Of a DNA stretch of 64,000 nt, positions 36,909 to 46,787 are shown piece by piece. Below the pieces are notes generated by a model that was not told the origin of the DNA, did not search any database, and was given only the letters and a program-made list of their open reading frames with translations. Position 1 is the stretch's first letter, and each line of letters starts with the position of its first letter. This DNA comes from an uncultured Sutterella sp. (GTDB lineage: Bacteria; Pseudomonadota; Gammaproteobacteria; Burkholderiales; Burkholderiaceae_F). The stretch lies in assembly GCA_958347955.1 (NCBI GenBank), contig CATVXH010000006.1, positions 34,998 to 98,997 of the forward strand. Reading direction: 5' to 3'. A program made the translations under genes and the position numbers.

Positions 36909-39152
36909 TCAGAAGCGGTAGTTGGCGTAAATCCCGCACTCATAGTTTGGTTTAACCACTTCGGAGGTAAAGGCCGAGATATCGGCGCCGATGGCAAAAT
37001 CGGAATTCATTTGCCAATGAGCGGCGAATTTCAAGTAACCCCAGGATTCCTGCAGATCTTCCGTTTCAAAGACTTTTGAACTTTGTTTGTCAAAACCGGT
37101 TAAATCTCTCGATTGGTCGAATCGATGCACCCAGGCGGCCTGAGAGTAAAAAGAAAACGATTCGTCGCTTCCGAATTTTTTGCCGACCGTAAGTCCCACC
37201 TTGGTCAGCGAGCGGTGGATTTTTTCAGTTTCAAAAGAAACCCCGTCAAACTTGTTGCTTTTGTCGATATCCACCCAATAGGTGTAGCCGCTGACAAACG
37301 GCTCGAGAAACCACCCCCGCGGTAAATCCGGATACGCAAACCCGAAGTAAAGCCCCGCGCCGTAAGAGCGCGAATCCAAACGGTAGCGAACTTTTTTATG
37401 TTCATTGGCTTCTCCGAAAAAGCCTTCGGTATTGATGCGATTGTCCCCCTGTCCGTAATGGGTGAAAAGGATTAAACGGTAGTTGTCATCGGTGAGACCA
37501 TGAAGGTAGAAACCGAATGCGTTTTCATCCATGTCACCGCTGTCTCTGGCTAAATCACTGTCGCTTTGATTGACAGAGACCCAAAGGCCGGCCGCCCCTT
37601 TATTGAAAAAAGGCACATTGAGGTCTGCGTCATAACCCACGGTGAGTGATTGAGTTTTAAGCGTCTGACCACGGGTGCGTCTTTCAAGATTTAATTCTGT
37701 CTCACGGGTTTGAACGCTAGCCCAAAGCCCTCGCTCTTTTCGCTGTGACAGACGATCGGAGACCGCGGAGAAAACACGGTCGGCGTTTTGCTCATGAGAA
37801 ATGCTTAAGCCCGAGGTGAAATCAAGCATGTTTTTTACTAAATCGGAGGGGCCCAGCAAATCTGTTTTGATGCCTGTTAACACGAAGCCGTCCTTGCCGT
37901 CTGTGCCTATGGTGCCGTAGCTTTTAAAGGCCCCCAAAGCGGTTTCGTAATAAGAGGGAACAGATTCGGCAAAAAACTTTGTATGGGAGTCATTAACGTT
38001 GTCGACTTTGATCAGACCGACATGAATGTTTTTTTCAGATTGATCGGTCCGTTGATCAATGATTTCAATGAAAACCCTGGAGCCCTCGGGGCTGATCGGG
38101 GTGACGGTGCCGAGTTCGAGCTTGTAGCCTGCGTCTTGAAGGTCTTTATCTGTGAGGCTGATTTTCAACCGCGCGCCGTCTTCGATTCGGGTCTCGGAGA
38201 TGGTCTCGCCATCGCCACTGTAAGATTTTATGAAAGCGTGACCGGCGCCATGTGTGAGATCGAGTACGCCGCCTTTGCCCCAGTCAAAAATATCCAGACG
38301 GTTAAAGCCTTCGGTTGTCCATTGAGCGCCGGAAGAAAGAGAAAGGCGCGTTGACGAGTCCTCGACTTCATTAACGATTCGTCCCTCAAAAACATCTCCG
38401 GGTCGGTTAAGGCCCAGATAAAGATCTGAGGCTGAGTCCACCAAAATATTTCCGTGAATCTTGGACCCGCCGGTGCTTTCAAAGTGAAAGCGGCTGCCCC
38501 ACAATTCGATGGCCCTGATATTTTCTTGATTTTCACTGTCGCTTGCGCTGATAACAAACCGCCCTTGGTAGGCGACATCTGAATCACTGATCAATAACGC
38601 GGCGGCGGTTGCTCCATCAGAAAGTCCCTTTGTGTGAAGAGTCAAATGGATTTCTTCGGGAGCGCCTCCGCTTTCAGAGAGTTCGCATGCGCTCTCAGAT
38701 ATATTCCAGGTGACGGCATAATCCAACTGATTGAGAGCGTGCTCGGCCTCAAGCGCGATCTTCAAAGCTTTGCTTTCCTTCCCAAAGCCTTGGAATTTTT
38801 CTGTTCTTAATCCGGCGACGCTTTCTGCGCCCTGACTTTTAAGGGAAAGCGTCGCGCTTTCGGTCAGCGTGATTTTGCCATCGGCGTGAGATAAGAAAGC
38901 CATGTCAAGCCAGTCGGCTTCGGGTGTGGCTTCACGGGAAAAATTGAGTTCGGAGGGTTCTTTCACGACCAGCGCGGTGTCGCCCGAGATTTCCCGGTAG
39001 TTGAATAGGCCGAATTCGTTTTCCCGGAGATCATCAAGGGTGAGTTCTTCGGATGTCAGCGTGATCTCAGAGTTAGCGAGTGTTGAAGGGGAATGCGCAT
39101 TTAAGAGCGCGTGCACGGTAAAAGAGAGGAGGTGGTTATGAACAGCGGCCAC
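36909..39152 (-). CDS. Autotransporter outer-membrane barrel protein
   Basis: A 747-residue protein with a beta-helical passenger and a C-terminal autotransporter barrel. The barrel spans about the last 280 residues, from RKERGLWASVQTRETELN through many alternating strands to the terminal YECGIYANYRF with the final aromatic residue. The passenger (about residues 30-430) is rich in LTL/GTV-type strand repeats. The start is a GTG at 39152 with AAGGAAAAG upstream. The first 26 residues (MAAVHNHLLSFTVHALLNAH...) are moderately hydrophobic but lack the basic start of a normal signal peptide. The export signal is therefore unclear, or an upstream exon-like piece has been lost. Passenger function is unknown. 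Confidence 0.8.
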   Translation of the reverse strand: MAAVHNHLLSFTVHALLNAHSPSTLANSEITLTSEELTLDDLRENEFGLFNYREISGDTALVVKEPSELNFSREATPEADWLDMAFLSHADGKITLTESATLSLKSQGAESVAGLRTEKFQGFGKESKALKIALEAEHALNQLDYAVTWNISESACELSESGGAPEEIHLTLHTKGLSDGATAAALLISDSDVAYQGRFVISASDSENQENIRAIELWGSRFHFESTGGSKIHGNILVDSASDLYLGLNRPGDVFEGRIVNEVEDSSTRLSLSSGAQWTTEGFNRLDIFDWGKGGVLDLTHGAGHAFIKSYSGDGETISETRIEDGARLKISLTDKDLQDAGYKLELGTVTPISPEGSRVFIEIIDQRTDQSEKNIHVGLIKVDNVNDSHTKFFAESVPSYYETALGAFKSYGTIGTDGKDGFVLTGIKTDLLGPSDLVKNMLDFTSGLSISHEQNADRVFSAVSDRLSQRKERGLWASVQTRETELNLERRTRGQTLKTQSLTVGYDADLNVPFFNKGAAGLWVSVNQSDSDLARDSGDMDENAFGFYLHGLTDDNYRLILFTHYGQGDNRINTEGFFGEANEHKKVRYRLDSRSYGAGLYFGFAYPDLPRGWFLEPFVSGYTYWVDIDKSNKFDGVSFETEKIHRSLTKVGLTVGKKFGSDESFSFYSQAAWVHRFDQSRDLTGFDKQSSKVFETEDLQESWGYLKFAAHWQMNSDFAIGADISAFTSEVVKPNYECGIYANYRF

Positions 39153-39318
39153 TTCTTTTCCTTTCGTTGATAAAGAGAGAAAGGGCGGATTGTATCGGTA
39201 GCTCAGAGCGAAAAATGATGAGAAAAATCAAAAATAAATTTTTACCTCTATGTTATGGAATGCCTGAAAATAAGGCGTTTGGCGGTAAAATAGGGCAAAC
39301 ATTTTTGAATATCAGACT

Positions 39319-40092
39319 ATGAAAAATCATCAACACACCGATCCCTGCGGCAATCTTTTTTTCTCTGAAGAGGAGGGGTTCCGCTATTTGCATTTCGGCT
39401 CGCCGTGGATTCAAGGGGCGATGAAAGTGGGGCGGCCCTACGAGCTGGTGTTGGAGTATCCGAGGCAGATGATGGCTTGCGGGCTTTTTTATCCCAAGCC
39501 TGAGCAGATTGTGCAATTGGGGCTGGGAGCGGCTTCTCTCACTAAATTTTGTTGGAAATACACAGAGGCCAAAATTGATGTGGCGGAAATTTCAGCCAAT
39601 GTGGTGATGAGCGCTCACCAATGGTTTAAGTGCCCCATGCCGGATGAGCGTTTAACGATTCATTTGGCTGACGCCCGGGACTTTATCGGCGCGAGAAATG
39701 ATTTCAATCCGTGTGATTGGCTTCAGGTTGACATCTACGATCAGGAAGCTCGGGGACCGGTTTATGACGACGCGGACTTTTACCGCCTTTGCCGTCGCGC
39801 GATGAATAAGAGGGGAGCGGTCGCATCCTTTAACCTCTTCGGCAGCCGATTTGATAAGAGTTTTTCGGCTATTGACGAGGCCTTTGAAGGCCGCACGCTA
39901 GTGATGCCCGAAATTGACGAGGGCAATCGCGTGGTGCTTGCGTTTGCCGGGGCGAAACTCGCGATAACCATTGACGAGTTGTACGAGAGGGCGAAGGCGC
40001 TGCGCGCCCGCTGGCGCATGGGGACAGTTAAATGGGTAAACGGTCTAAAGGCGCTTAATCCTGTCTTCAAAGAAGATGTAATTACTTTATAA
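39319..40092 (+). CDS. Spermidine synthase-like methyltransferase-fold protein
   Basis: Rossmann-fold protein of 257 residues like the short SpeE-related proteins of Betaproteobacteria. Visible are GFRYLHFGSPWIQGAM near the N-terminus, the nucleotide-binding loop IVQLGLGAASLTKF, the acidic residue in KIDVAEISANVV, and the DWLQVDIYDQEARGP segment where spermidine synthases have their catalytic aspartate. The usual D-x-x-D-P pattern is altered, so polyamine synthase activity is not certain. It lies before prfB on the same strand, 36 bases apart. Confidence 0.75.
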   Translation: MKNHQHTDPCGNLFFSEEEGFRYLHFGSPWIQGAMKVGRPYELVLEYPRQMMACGLFYPKPEQIVQLGLGAASLTKFCWKYTEAKIDVAEISANVVMSAHQWFKCPMPDERLTIHLADARDFIGARNDFNPCDWLQVDIYDQEARGPVYDDADFYRLCRRAMNKRGAVASFNLFGSRFDKSFSAIDEAFEGRTLVMPEIDEGNRVVLAFAGAKLAITIDELYERAKALRARWRMGTVKWVNGLKALNPVFKEDVITL

Positions 40093-40128
40093 TCAATTAT
40101 TTCAAAACTTTTTATCTCTGAATAAGAC

Positions 40129-41233
40129 ATGGATGCAGAGCGTATAAACCTAATTGAGGCCAAAATCTCGGACCTCACAGCTCGTTTGGTTGAGCTGAGG
40201 GGGTATCTTTGACATCGACCGACAGGAACGCCGGTTAGAAGAAGTCAATCGCGAAATGGAAAATCCCGCTTTGTGGGACAATCCGGAAAACGCGCAAAAA
40301 GTCAGCAAAGAAAAAAAACGCCTGGACGATACTGTCGGGTTATTTAAAACACTCACCAATGGTGTCAACGACGCCGCCGAGCTTTTCGAGCTGTCCACGG
40401 CCGAAGAGGATTACGCCAGTGTGGAAGTGGTGGGTGAAGAAGTCTTCGAGCTTGAAAAATCAGTTGAAAAGCTGGAATTTCAACGCATGTTTAATCAGCC
40501 TATGGACGGCGCCAATTGCTACTTGGAAATTCAGGCGGGCGCGGGCGGCACTGAGGCCCAGGATTGGGCAAGCATGCTCGAGCGCATGTACCTGCACTAT
40601 GGGGAGCGCAAAGGCTTCACCGTGGAGCTGCAGGAAGAAACCGAGGGCGATGTGGCCGGTATCAAAGGCTGCACGATTTATATTCAGGGCGACTACGCCT
40701 ACGGAACCCTGCGCACCGAAACCGGTGTGCACCGTTTGGTGAGAAAAAGCCCCTTTGACGCCAACGCGCGTCGTCACACCTCTTTTGCGAGTGTCTACGT
40801 TTATCCCGAAATTGATGACAGCTTTGAAGTGGAAATCAATCCCGCGGATCTTCGTATCGACGTGTTCCGCGCCTCCGGCGCCGGCGGTCAGCACATTCAA
40901 AAGACTGAGTCTGCCGTGCGCATCACGCATATTCCCACGGGCATTGTGACCGTGTGTCAGAACGACCGCAGTCAGCACCGCAATAAGGAACAGGCGATGA
41001 GCCAATTGAAAGCCAAGCTCTATGAGGCGGAAATGCGCAAGCGTCGCGAAGTGCAGCAGCAGACCGAAGACGCAAAGAGCGATATCGCCTGGGGGCATCA
41101 GATCCGCTCCTATGTGCTCGATCAATCCCGGGTTAAAGATTTACGTACTAATGTGGAAACCGGCAACACGCAGGCAGTGTTGGACGGTGATCTCGATCAA
41201 TTTATTGAGGCTAGCCTCAAGCAAGGCGTCTGA
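40129..41233 (+). CDS. prfB: Peptide chain release factor 2, with programmed +1 frameshift
   Basis: Release factor that reads UAA and UGA. The first frame runs from the ATG at 40129 and ends at an in-frame TGA (40210-40212) after MDAERINLIEAKISDLTARL and VELRGYL. Translation must shift +1 at CTT-TGA to continue as DIDRQERRLEEV to 41233. The body contains GAGGTEAQDWASML and the catalytic GGQ in ASGAGGQHIQKTESAVR. The SPF-type codon-recognition region is present as RKSPFDANARRHTSFASV. Frameshifting at low RF2 levels is the known autoregulation of prfB. Downstream lysS is 25 bases away, the common prfB-lysS arrangement. Confidence 0.96.
40195..40213 (+). promoter_or_regulatory. RF2 programmed-frameshift signal
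   Basis: An internal Shine-Dalgarno-like GAGGGGG is followed by TAT and then the slippery CTTTGAC. This is the canonical autoregulatory arrangement of bacterial prfB genes. Confidence 0.95.
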
Positions 41234-41258
41234 CAGGCGCGAAAATAAGGACAAGAAA

Positions 41259-42776
41259 ATGGCAGAAAACAAGGTTCAAGAAGCCGCGATGTCGGCCGAA
41301 GATGAAAACCATATTATCGCTGAGCGTCGCGCTAAGCTCGCCAAGTGGCGTGAAACGGGTCACGCCTACCCGAACGATTTCACCCGAAAAGATCTCTTCG
41401 GTGACATCCGTGAAGCCTATGGTGAAAAAAGCGCCGAGGAGCTCGAAGCCGAAGCCCATGTTGTGGCGGTTTCCGGCCGCATGATGCTCAAACGCGTGAT
41501 GGGCAAAGCCGCCTTCGCCACGGTGCGTGATTGCTCGGGCACGATGCAGTACTTCCTGTCGCCTTCCGAAGTGGGCGAAGAAGCTTACAACGAATTTAAG
41601 GGCATGGACATCGGTGACATTGTCGCCGCCGAAGGCACGGTCTTTAAAACCAAGCGCGGAGAGCTTTCCGTCCGCGTGAAAAAGGTTCGTCTGATGAGCA
41701 AGGCGATTCGACCGCTCGCTGAAAAGTTCCGCGGCTTGGCCGATCAGGAAATCTGCTACCGTCAGCGCTATCTTGACCTCATCATGAATGAGGACAGCCG
41801 CAACCGTTTCATCAAACGCAGCAAGATCATTGCCTGCATCCGCAATTACATGCTTGCCAATCGTTTCATGGAAGTGGAAACGCCGATGCTGCACCCGATT
41901 CCGGGCGGCGCCAACGCCAAACCCTTTATTACGCACCACAATGCGCTTGACATGGATATGTACCTTCGCATTGCGCCGGAACTTTATCTGAAACGCCTGG
42001 TGGTGGGCGGTTTTGAACGTGTGTTTGAATTAAACCGCAACTTCCGCAATGAAGGTCTCTCCATTCGTCACAATCCGGAATTCACGATGATGGAATTCTA
42101 TGCGACTTATTGGACCTACAAGGATCAAATGGACTTCACCGAAGCCATTTTGCGTCATGTGGCTCAAGAAGTTAACGGCTCGACGATGGTTCACTACCAA
42201 GGTCACAATATTGACTTGGGCAAGCCTTTTGACCGTCTGACTCCGCGCCAGGCCATTCAAAAATACGCTCCGCAATACACCGATGAGAAGTTGGCCGACG
42301 AAGCCTTCTTGCGTTCTGAATTGAAGCGTTTGGGCGCTCCTCAGCCCGACTATGTCGGCATCGGCGCTTTGGAAATGGCCCTGTTTGAAGAAGTGGCCGA
42401 GTCCAAGTTGATTGATCCGACCTTCATTGTTGACTACCCGGTGGAAATTTCTCCCCTGGCCCGCGCCTCGGACACCAATCCCGAATTGACCGAACGTTTC
42501 GAGCTCTATATCGCCGGTCGCGAAACCGCCAACGGTTTCTCTGAATTAAACGATCCGGAAGATCAGGCCGCTCGCTTTAAAGCCCAAGCCGATGCCAAGG
42601 CTCACGGCGATGACGAAGCGATGTACTATGACGCGGACTATATTCGCGCATTGGAATTCGGTCTTCCTCCCACGGGCGGCTGCGGTATCGGTATCGACCG
42701 TTTCGTGATGCTGTTGACGGACGCGGCGAGCATCCGTGACGTGTTGCTTTTCCCGCATATGCGTCCCGAAGCCTAA
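41259..42776 (+). CDS. lysS: Lysyl-tRNA synthetase, class II
   Basis: Attaches lysine to tRNA-Lys. The N-terminal OB-fold anticodon-binding domain contains VVAVSGRMMLKRVMGKAAF. Class II motifs follow: motif 2 in ELNRNFRNEGLSIRHNPEF and motif 3 in GCGIGIDRFVMLLTDA. Length of 505 residues is normal. The ATG at 41259 is preceded by AAGGACAAG. It follows prfB on the same strand and is probably co-transcribed. Confidence 0.97.
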   Translation: MAENKVQEAAMSAEDENHIIAERRAKLAKWRETGHAYPNDFTRKDLFGDIREAYGEKSAEELEAEAHVVAVSGRMMLKRVMGKAAFATVRDCSGTMQYFLSPSEVGEEAYNEFKGMDIGDIVAAEGTVFKTKRGELSVRVKKVRLMSKAIRPLAEKFRGLADQEICYRQRYLDLIMNEDSRNRFIKRSKIIACIRNYMLANRFMEVETPMLHPIPGGANAKPFITHHNALDMDMYLRIAPELYLKRLVVGGFERVFELNRNFRNEGLSIRHNPEFTMMEFYATYWTYKDQMDFTEAILRHVAQEVNGSTMVHYQGHNIDLGKPFDRLTPRQAIQKYAPQYTDEKLADEAFLRSELKRLGAPQPDYVGIGALEMALFEEVAESKLIDPTFIVDYPVEISPLARASDTNPELTERFELYIAGRETANGFSELNDPEDQAARFKAQADAKAHGDDEAMYYDADYIRALEFGLPPTGGCGIGIDRFVMLLTDAASIRDVLLFPHMRPEA

Positions 42777-42801
42777 TCGCTTAATTTACAGGAGTGCTCC
42801 G

Positions 42802-43659
42802 ATGAGTCAAATAAACGCTCAATCCGTTTTCGGCACCTACGAAGTTTTAAAAGCACGGATTAATCAGCCGGTTCCTGCCGACTATGTGCCTTTTTGCGCC
42901 GGCAAGGAAATTATCGGCTGCGTGAAAAAGACTTTGGCGATGAAACTGGCTGGTTCAACGAGCGACTTTCGACTGATGGACAAGCTTTACCTGGCTGAAG
43001 AAAATTGCGCCACCGTTGTTCTGCGCACGGCGGCGATGCAAAAAGCGGCAAGAATATTGAGCGAGCTCGGCGAATTGCCCTCCGAGGTTGGCGAGCTTGT
43101 CGATATTCGTGCCACGGTTTATGACGGAGTCTTTTGCCAGGCGCCGAGATTGCTTTGCCGCAAGCTCGGACTGATGACCACGTCCATTCGTTTGACCGCT
43201 TACGATAAAGAAGGTCGTGTGGTGTTGGCCCGTCGCAGGCCCGGCAAGACGATCGCGGGCGGTCTTTGGGACAGTCTGGCGGCCGGACTGGTGAAAGCCA
43301 GCGAGGAGCCGGAGCACGCCCTGTATCGGGAACTTTATGAAGAGGCCGGTCTGAGTGCGGATGATCTTGAGGTTAAGGAAAGCGCCCGCTTTGTGCAGGA
43401 GTTTCCCGTGCCCGAGGGTTATCTGAGAGAGGTGGTGAAAAACTACGTCGGCAGCCTTAAAGAAGGCGCCACTCCGGTTAACCGGGATGGCGAGGTTTCA
43501 GAGTTCGCGGCTTTTGACTGCCATGAGGCGCTCCGCATGGCCGAGCAGGAAAAACTCATGTATGCCGCCGGGGTCGGCATAGCCGAAACCACGATGATTC
43601 ATCTCGGTCAGCGCATCGAGGAAAAATGGCTTCACTATCGCGGTCAGATCATTATCTAA
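42802..43659 (+). CDS. NUDIX hydrolase with DUF4743-type N-terminal domain
   Basis: Hydrolase of nucleoside diphosphate-linked compounds, 285 residues. The NUDIX box is visible as GLVKASEEPEHALYRELYEE followed by AGL (G-x5-E-x7-R-E-x2-E-E). The N-terminal half resembles the DUF4743 domain found in plant and proteobacterial NUDIX proteins related to thiamine-pyrophosphate-analogue hydrolases; substrate here is unknown. AGGAG lies before the ATG at 42802. It follows lysS by 25 bases. Confidence 0.85.
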   Translation: MSQINAQSVFGTYEVLKARINQPVPADYVPFCAGKEIIGCVKKTLAMKLAGSTSDFRLMDKLYLAEENCATVVLRTAAMQKAARILSELGELPSEVGELVDIRATVYDGVFCQAPRLLCRKLGLMTTSIRLTAYDKEGRVVLARRRPGKTIAGGLWDSLAAGLVKASEEPEHALYRELYEEAGLSADDLEVKESARFVQEFPVPEGYLREVVKNYVGSLKEGATPVNRDGEVSEFAAFDCHEALRMAEQEKLMYAAGVGIAETTMIHLGQRIEEKWLHYRGQIII

Positions 43660-43681
43660 AAAATTCAACCTCGCAATAAAC

Positions 43682-43717
43682 AACGCCCTTGGAATTTAAA
43701 CCTTGGGCGTTTTTTAT
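43682..43717 (+). terminator. Terminator after the NUDIX gene
   Basis: Arms AACGCCC and GGGCGTT with a mismatched extension toward the loop, followed by TTTTT. Confidence 0.75.
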
Positions 43718-43730
43718 AACTGGATTAGAA

Positions 43731-43776
43731 AAAAGGTGTTGCTCGAGTCTGTCAAAGACTTTCACAACACCTTTTT
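43731..43776 (-). terminator. Terminator after the first DcuC gene
   Basis: AAAAGGTGTTG pairs with CAACACCTTTT across a 22-base loop. On the minus strand it follows the DcuC stop and ends in a T-rich run. Confidence 0.75.
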
Positions 43777-43796
43777 AATTTACAGTTCTGTCAGAA

Positions 43797-45065
43797 CTAA
43801 ACGATGATCATCGCCAAAATAATAACGCCGACAAAACACGGAACGATTGTGCGTTTGGCAACTTCAACCGGGTTGGCCATGGCGATGCCGGCCACAACCA
43901 TCATGGCACCGGCGATCGGGGAGGAGGTACGACCCAAGGTGCCGGACAAGAAGGCCAAGGATCCCAGATGGGGAATGTCCATGCCGAAAGAGGCCGCATG
44001 CGGCGTGACGGCTTCATTGAAGGCGAACGTGGCGGCGTCACCGGAGCCGGTGATGGTGCCCAAGAACCACGGGCCCAAGGAACCGCCCCAGCGGGCGATG
44101 TCATTGGATTCACGCAACAGGGCAATGAACGTGTCAATTAAGCCTGCGGCGCGCAAGCCCGCGGCAAAGACACCCGCGGCGATGATGATGCCCAAAATAT
44201 TGCCGTAGCCGTTACCCAAGCCCTTGAAGAAGGTCTTGGAGAATTCCTGAGGATTGGCGCGGGTGATGAGGATGCAGAAAATGGCGCCCAAAACCATGGC
44301 TTGGGCCACGCCCATTTTGATTTGCGGCACGACAGTGTTGCCCAACACCAAGATCACGATCGGAAGCAGCGGAACCAATGCGTAGATGACGTTCGGACGA
44401 TCAATGACTTCTTGCTTGTGTTCAAGATTCACTTGAATGTTGTCGGTGGGTTCACCCTTATCCTTGAAGATAATGCACATGACCAAAACACCGACGATCC
44501 CGACAGCCCAAAGAACCATGCTGTAAGGGGTATGCAGGGCGATCAAATCCATGATTTCCATGTTGGAAATCTTGGCGATGTAGGCGTTGTGAGCGGAACC
44601 GGGCGAAAGCACGCCGCCGGCTGTGCCCATCATTACGGCGGCAGCGGCCATGGCGGGTCTGACGCCTGCGCGAAGCATCACAGGAATCAATGTGGAGCCC
44701 ACGGCGGCGGCGCAACCGGAAGCCGAGGGAATGGCGATGTTAATCACCATTGTCACTGCGGTGCAGATCGGCACCAAGAAGATACCCAAGCCGCGAATCG
44801 GCTTAGAGAGCAAATGCACCAAATGTTGGTCGCATCGTGTGTAAGAAGACACATACGCAAAACCCATCGATGCGCAGATAGCCATGATCAGGCCGCCGTT
44901 GGTCATCGATTTGGCAAACGCGTTGAAAGCCGCCATCGGTTGCAATGAAACGCAACAAAGAACCAAGCCGGCCGTAAACAAAACCAAGCGTGTTTCGTAA
45001 CGCTTAATTAAAGCGGCGATTGTCAGAATAACGACAAGCACCGCGACCCAGTTTAGTAAGGTCAT
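43797..45065 (-). CDS. DcuC-family C4-dicarboxylate carrier (first copy)
   Basis: Inner-membrane carrier with about twelve hydrophobic segments, 422 residues. DcuC proteins exchange or export succinate and import fumarate under anaerobic conditions. Conserved family stretches include VINIAIPSASGCAAAVGSTLIPVM split across helices, GTAGGVLSPGSAHNAYIAK and TGSGDAATFAFNEAVTPHA. AGGAG precedes the ATG. A second, longer paralogue lies at 51399, which suggests reliance on dicarboxylate exchange. Confidence 0.88.
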   Translation of the reverse strand: MTLLNWVAVLVVILTIAALIKRYETRLVLFTAGLVLCCVSLQPMAAFNAFAKSMTNGGLIMAICASMGFAYVSSYTRCDQHLVHLLSKPIRGLGIFLVPICTAVTMVINIAIPSASGCAAAVGSTLIPVMLRAGVRPAMAAAAVMMGTAGGVLSPGSAHNAYIAKISNMEIMDLIALHTPYSMVLWAVGIVGVLVMCIIFKDKGEPTDNIQVNLEHKQEVIDRPNVIYALVPLLPIVILVLGNTVVPQIKMGVAQAMVLGAIFCILITRANPQEFSKTFFKGLGNGYGNILGIIIAAGVFAAGLRAAGLIDTFIALLRESNDIARWGGSLGPWFLGTITGSGDAATFAFNEAVTPHAASFGMDIPHLGSLAFLSGTLGRTSSPIAGAMMVVAGIAMANPVEVAKRTIVPCFVGVIILAMIIV

Positions 45066-45543
45066 TGTGAAACTCCTGAGGATTGGTTATGCGCGCATTT
45101 TAATTAAGCACGCCTTGCCCCGCCTTAAGGCTTACCCTAAGATTAAAAAAAAGATATTTGTAACTTAACTGACGGAAATTAAACATCATTTTGGTTTGCT
45201 GTCTTGAGAGGTCAGTCCAAGTCTTCTTTTTTCCAGTTAAATTTTTGAATACTCTTTTTCTTATTTTTAAAAGCCTTCGTTTTAAACCGTGAGTCCGAAC
45301 ACATTATCCTGGCTATGGGGTTGCGGGGTTTGGGGGCATTTCCTTTAATGAGCATTTTTTTCGGTTTAAGCATATTTTTGTCCAAAAACTCGACTATTTT
45401 TTTAATGTAATGTTTCGAATGTCAACTTATGATGTTTTTCGCCTTGACAGCATGAGCGATGTAAGGCGAATGAGAGAATGCGTCTTAAAAAGAAGGAGTT
45501 GCCGCTAAGCTAACTATCAATAACAGGAAAAGAAGGATTTGAG
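45066..45543. other. Gene-free region between DcuC and rtcB
   Basis: No gene is supported in these 478 bases, which are T-rich around 45220-45380. An imperfect inverted repeat CGCCTT...AAGGCG (45440-45468) contains TTGACA and may be part of the rtcB promoter. No sigma-54 -24/-12 motif, known for some rtcB operons, was found. Confidence 0.4.
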
Positions 45544-46740
45544 ATGCCGATCGCGCAAATTTTTTCGGACAACTTATTGGTTCCGGTGAAAGTCTGGACC
45601 AAAGATATTGATTTGATCTCGATTGAACAGCTTCGCAATGTTGCGAGCCTTCCTTTTGTCTTTCATCATGTGGCCGCGATGCCGGACGTGCACGCCGGCA
45701 TGGGCGCCACGATCGGCAGCGTGATTGCGACAAAAGGCGCGGTGATACCGGCGGCTGTCGGCGTGGATGTCGGTTGCGGGATGCTTGCCGCGAAAACCAA
45801 TTTGAGAAAAGAGATGTTTGATTTTCGGGACCTTGGGCAACTGATGAGACAAATTTTGAATTATGTGCCAGTTGGTCGCGAACAAAGAAAAAAAGATCAG
45901 ATTCAGACGCAGGCTTGCGAGCCGTTTGAAGAGCCTCTGGCAGAGATTTTAGCCAAGCAACCGGATATGCTAAAACCAATGGTGAGAGCAGATTGGCGCG
46001 CCCAGCTCGGAACCTTGGGCAGCGGCAATCACTTTATCGAACTTACGGCAGATGAAGAAGGATGCTTGTGGATCATGCTGCATACCGGCTCTCGCGGTGT
46101 AGGCAATATCATGGCATCGTTTTTCATCAATAAGGCAAAAGAACTCTCGAAGGCTTGCGGAGAAGTTTTGCCGGATATCAATTTGGCTTCGCTCAAAGAG
46201 GAAACGGAGGAATTTGATCTGTATATTAAATCGGTTCACTGGGCTCAGAGCTATGCAATGACCAATCGCCAGGTCATTCTCGAAGATGCTTTGAAGGCCT
46301 TGCGTTCGCTTGCTCCGAATGCATCGCTGGAGGGCGAAATTGTTAACTGCCACCACAATTATGTGGCGCAGGAAACGCATTTTGGCGAAACCGTTTGGGT
46401 AACCCGAAAAGGCGCAATTAGTGCACGGGCAGGCGAAAATGGCATTATCCCGGGAAGCATGGGAGCCCGCAGCTACATTGTCGAAGGTCTTGGAAACGCA
46501 GAATCTTTTTGCAGTTCGTCTCACGGCGCAGGACGCAAAATGAGTCGCACGGAAGCAAAGAAGCATTTCACGATAGAGGACTTGAAAATACAGACTCAAA
46601 ATGTGGTTTGCCGAAAGGATAGCGGTGTATTGGATGAAATTCCGGGCGCCTATAAGTCCATTGAAGAGGTGATGCTTAATCAATCGGATTTAACGAAAAC
46701 ACTGCACGAGCTTCGACAGGTTCTGTGCGTGAAAGGCTAA
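45544..46740 (+). CDS. rtcB: RNA-splicing ligase RtcB
   Basis: GTP-dependent ligase joining RNA 2',3'-cyclic phosphate or 3'-phosphate ends to 5'-OH, used in RNA repair. The metal/GTP-binding motif VGVDVGCGM is at residues 72-80. GTLGSGNHFIEL and MLHTGSRGVGN follow, and the guanylated histidine is H327 in SSSHGAGRKMSR. Length of 398 residues is typical of bacterial RtcB. AAGGA precedes the ATG. It stands alone on its strand and is convergent with an unusual tRNA-Glu and a double-AAA ATPase. Confidence 0.95.
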   Translation: MPIAQIFSDNLLVPVKVWTKDIDLISIEQLRNVASLPFVFHHVAAMPDVHAGMGATIGSVIATKGAVIPAAVGVDVGCGMLAAKTNLRKEMFDFRDLGQLMRQILNYVPVGREQRKKDQIQTQACEPFEEPLAEILAKQPDMLKPMVRADWRAQLGTLGSGNHFIELTADEEGCLWIMLHTGSRGVGNIMASFFINKAKELSKACGEVLPDINLASLKEETEEFDLYIKSVHWAQSYAMTNRQVILEDALKALRSLAPNASLEGEIVNCHHNYVAQETHFGETVWVTRKGAISARAGENGIIPGSMGARSYIVEGLGNAESFCSSSHGAGRKMSRTEAKKHFTIEDLKIQTQNVVCRKDSGVLDEIPGAYKSIEEVMLNQSDLTKTLHELRQVLCVKG

Positions 46741-46750
46741 GATAGCAAAA

Positions 46751-46783
46751 GAGGAAGTTGTTTAGACAAACTTCCTCCTTTTG
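46751..46783. terminator. Terminator between rtcB and tRNA-Glu
   Basis: Arms GAGGAAGTT and AACTTCCTC with a nine-base loop, A-run before and CTTTT after. It can serve both strands. Confidence 0.8.
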
Positions 46784-46787
46784 AATC

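Noticed and set aside
44301..44948. Long plus-strand frame opposite the DcuC gene.
   Set aside because: Histidine- and glycine-rich shadow of a membrane-protein gene, with no ribosome site.
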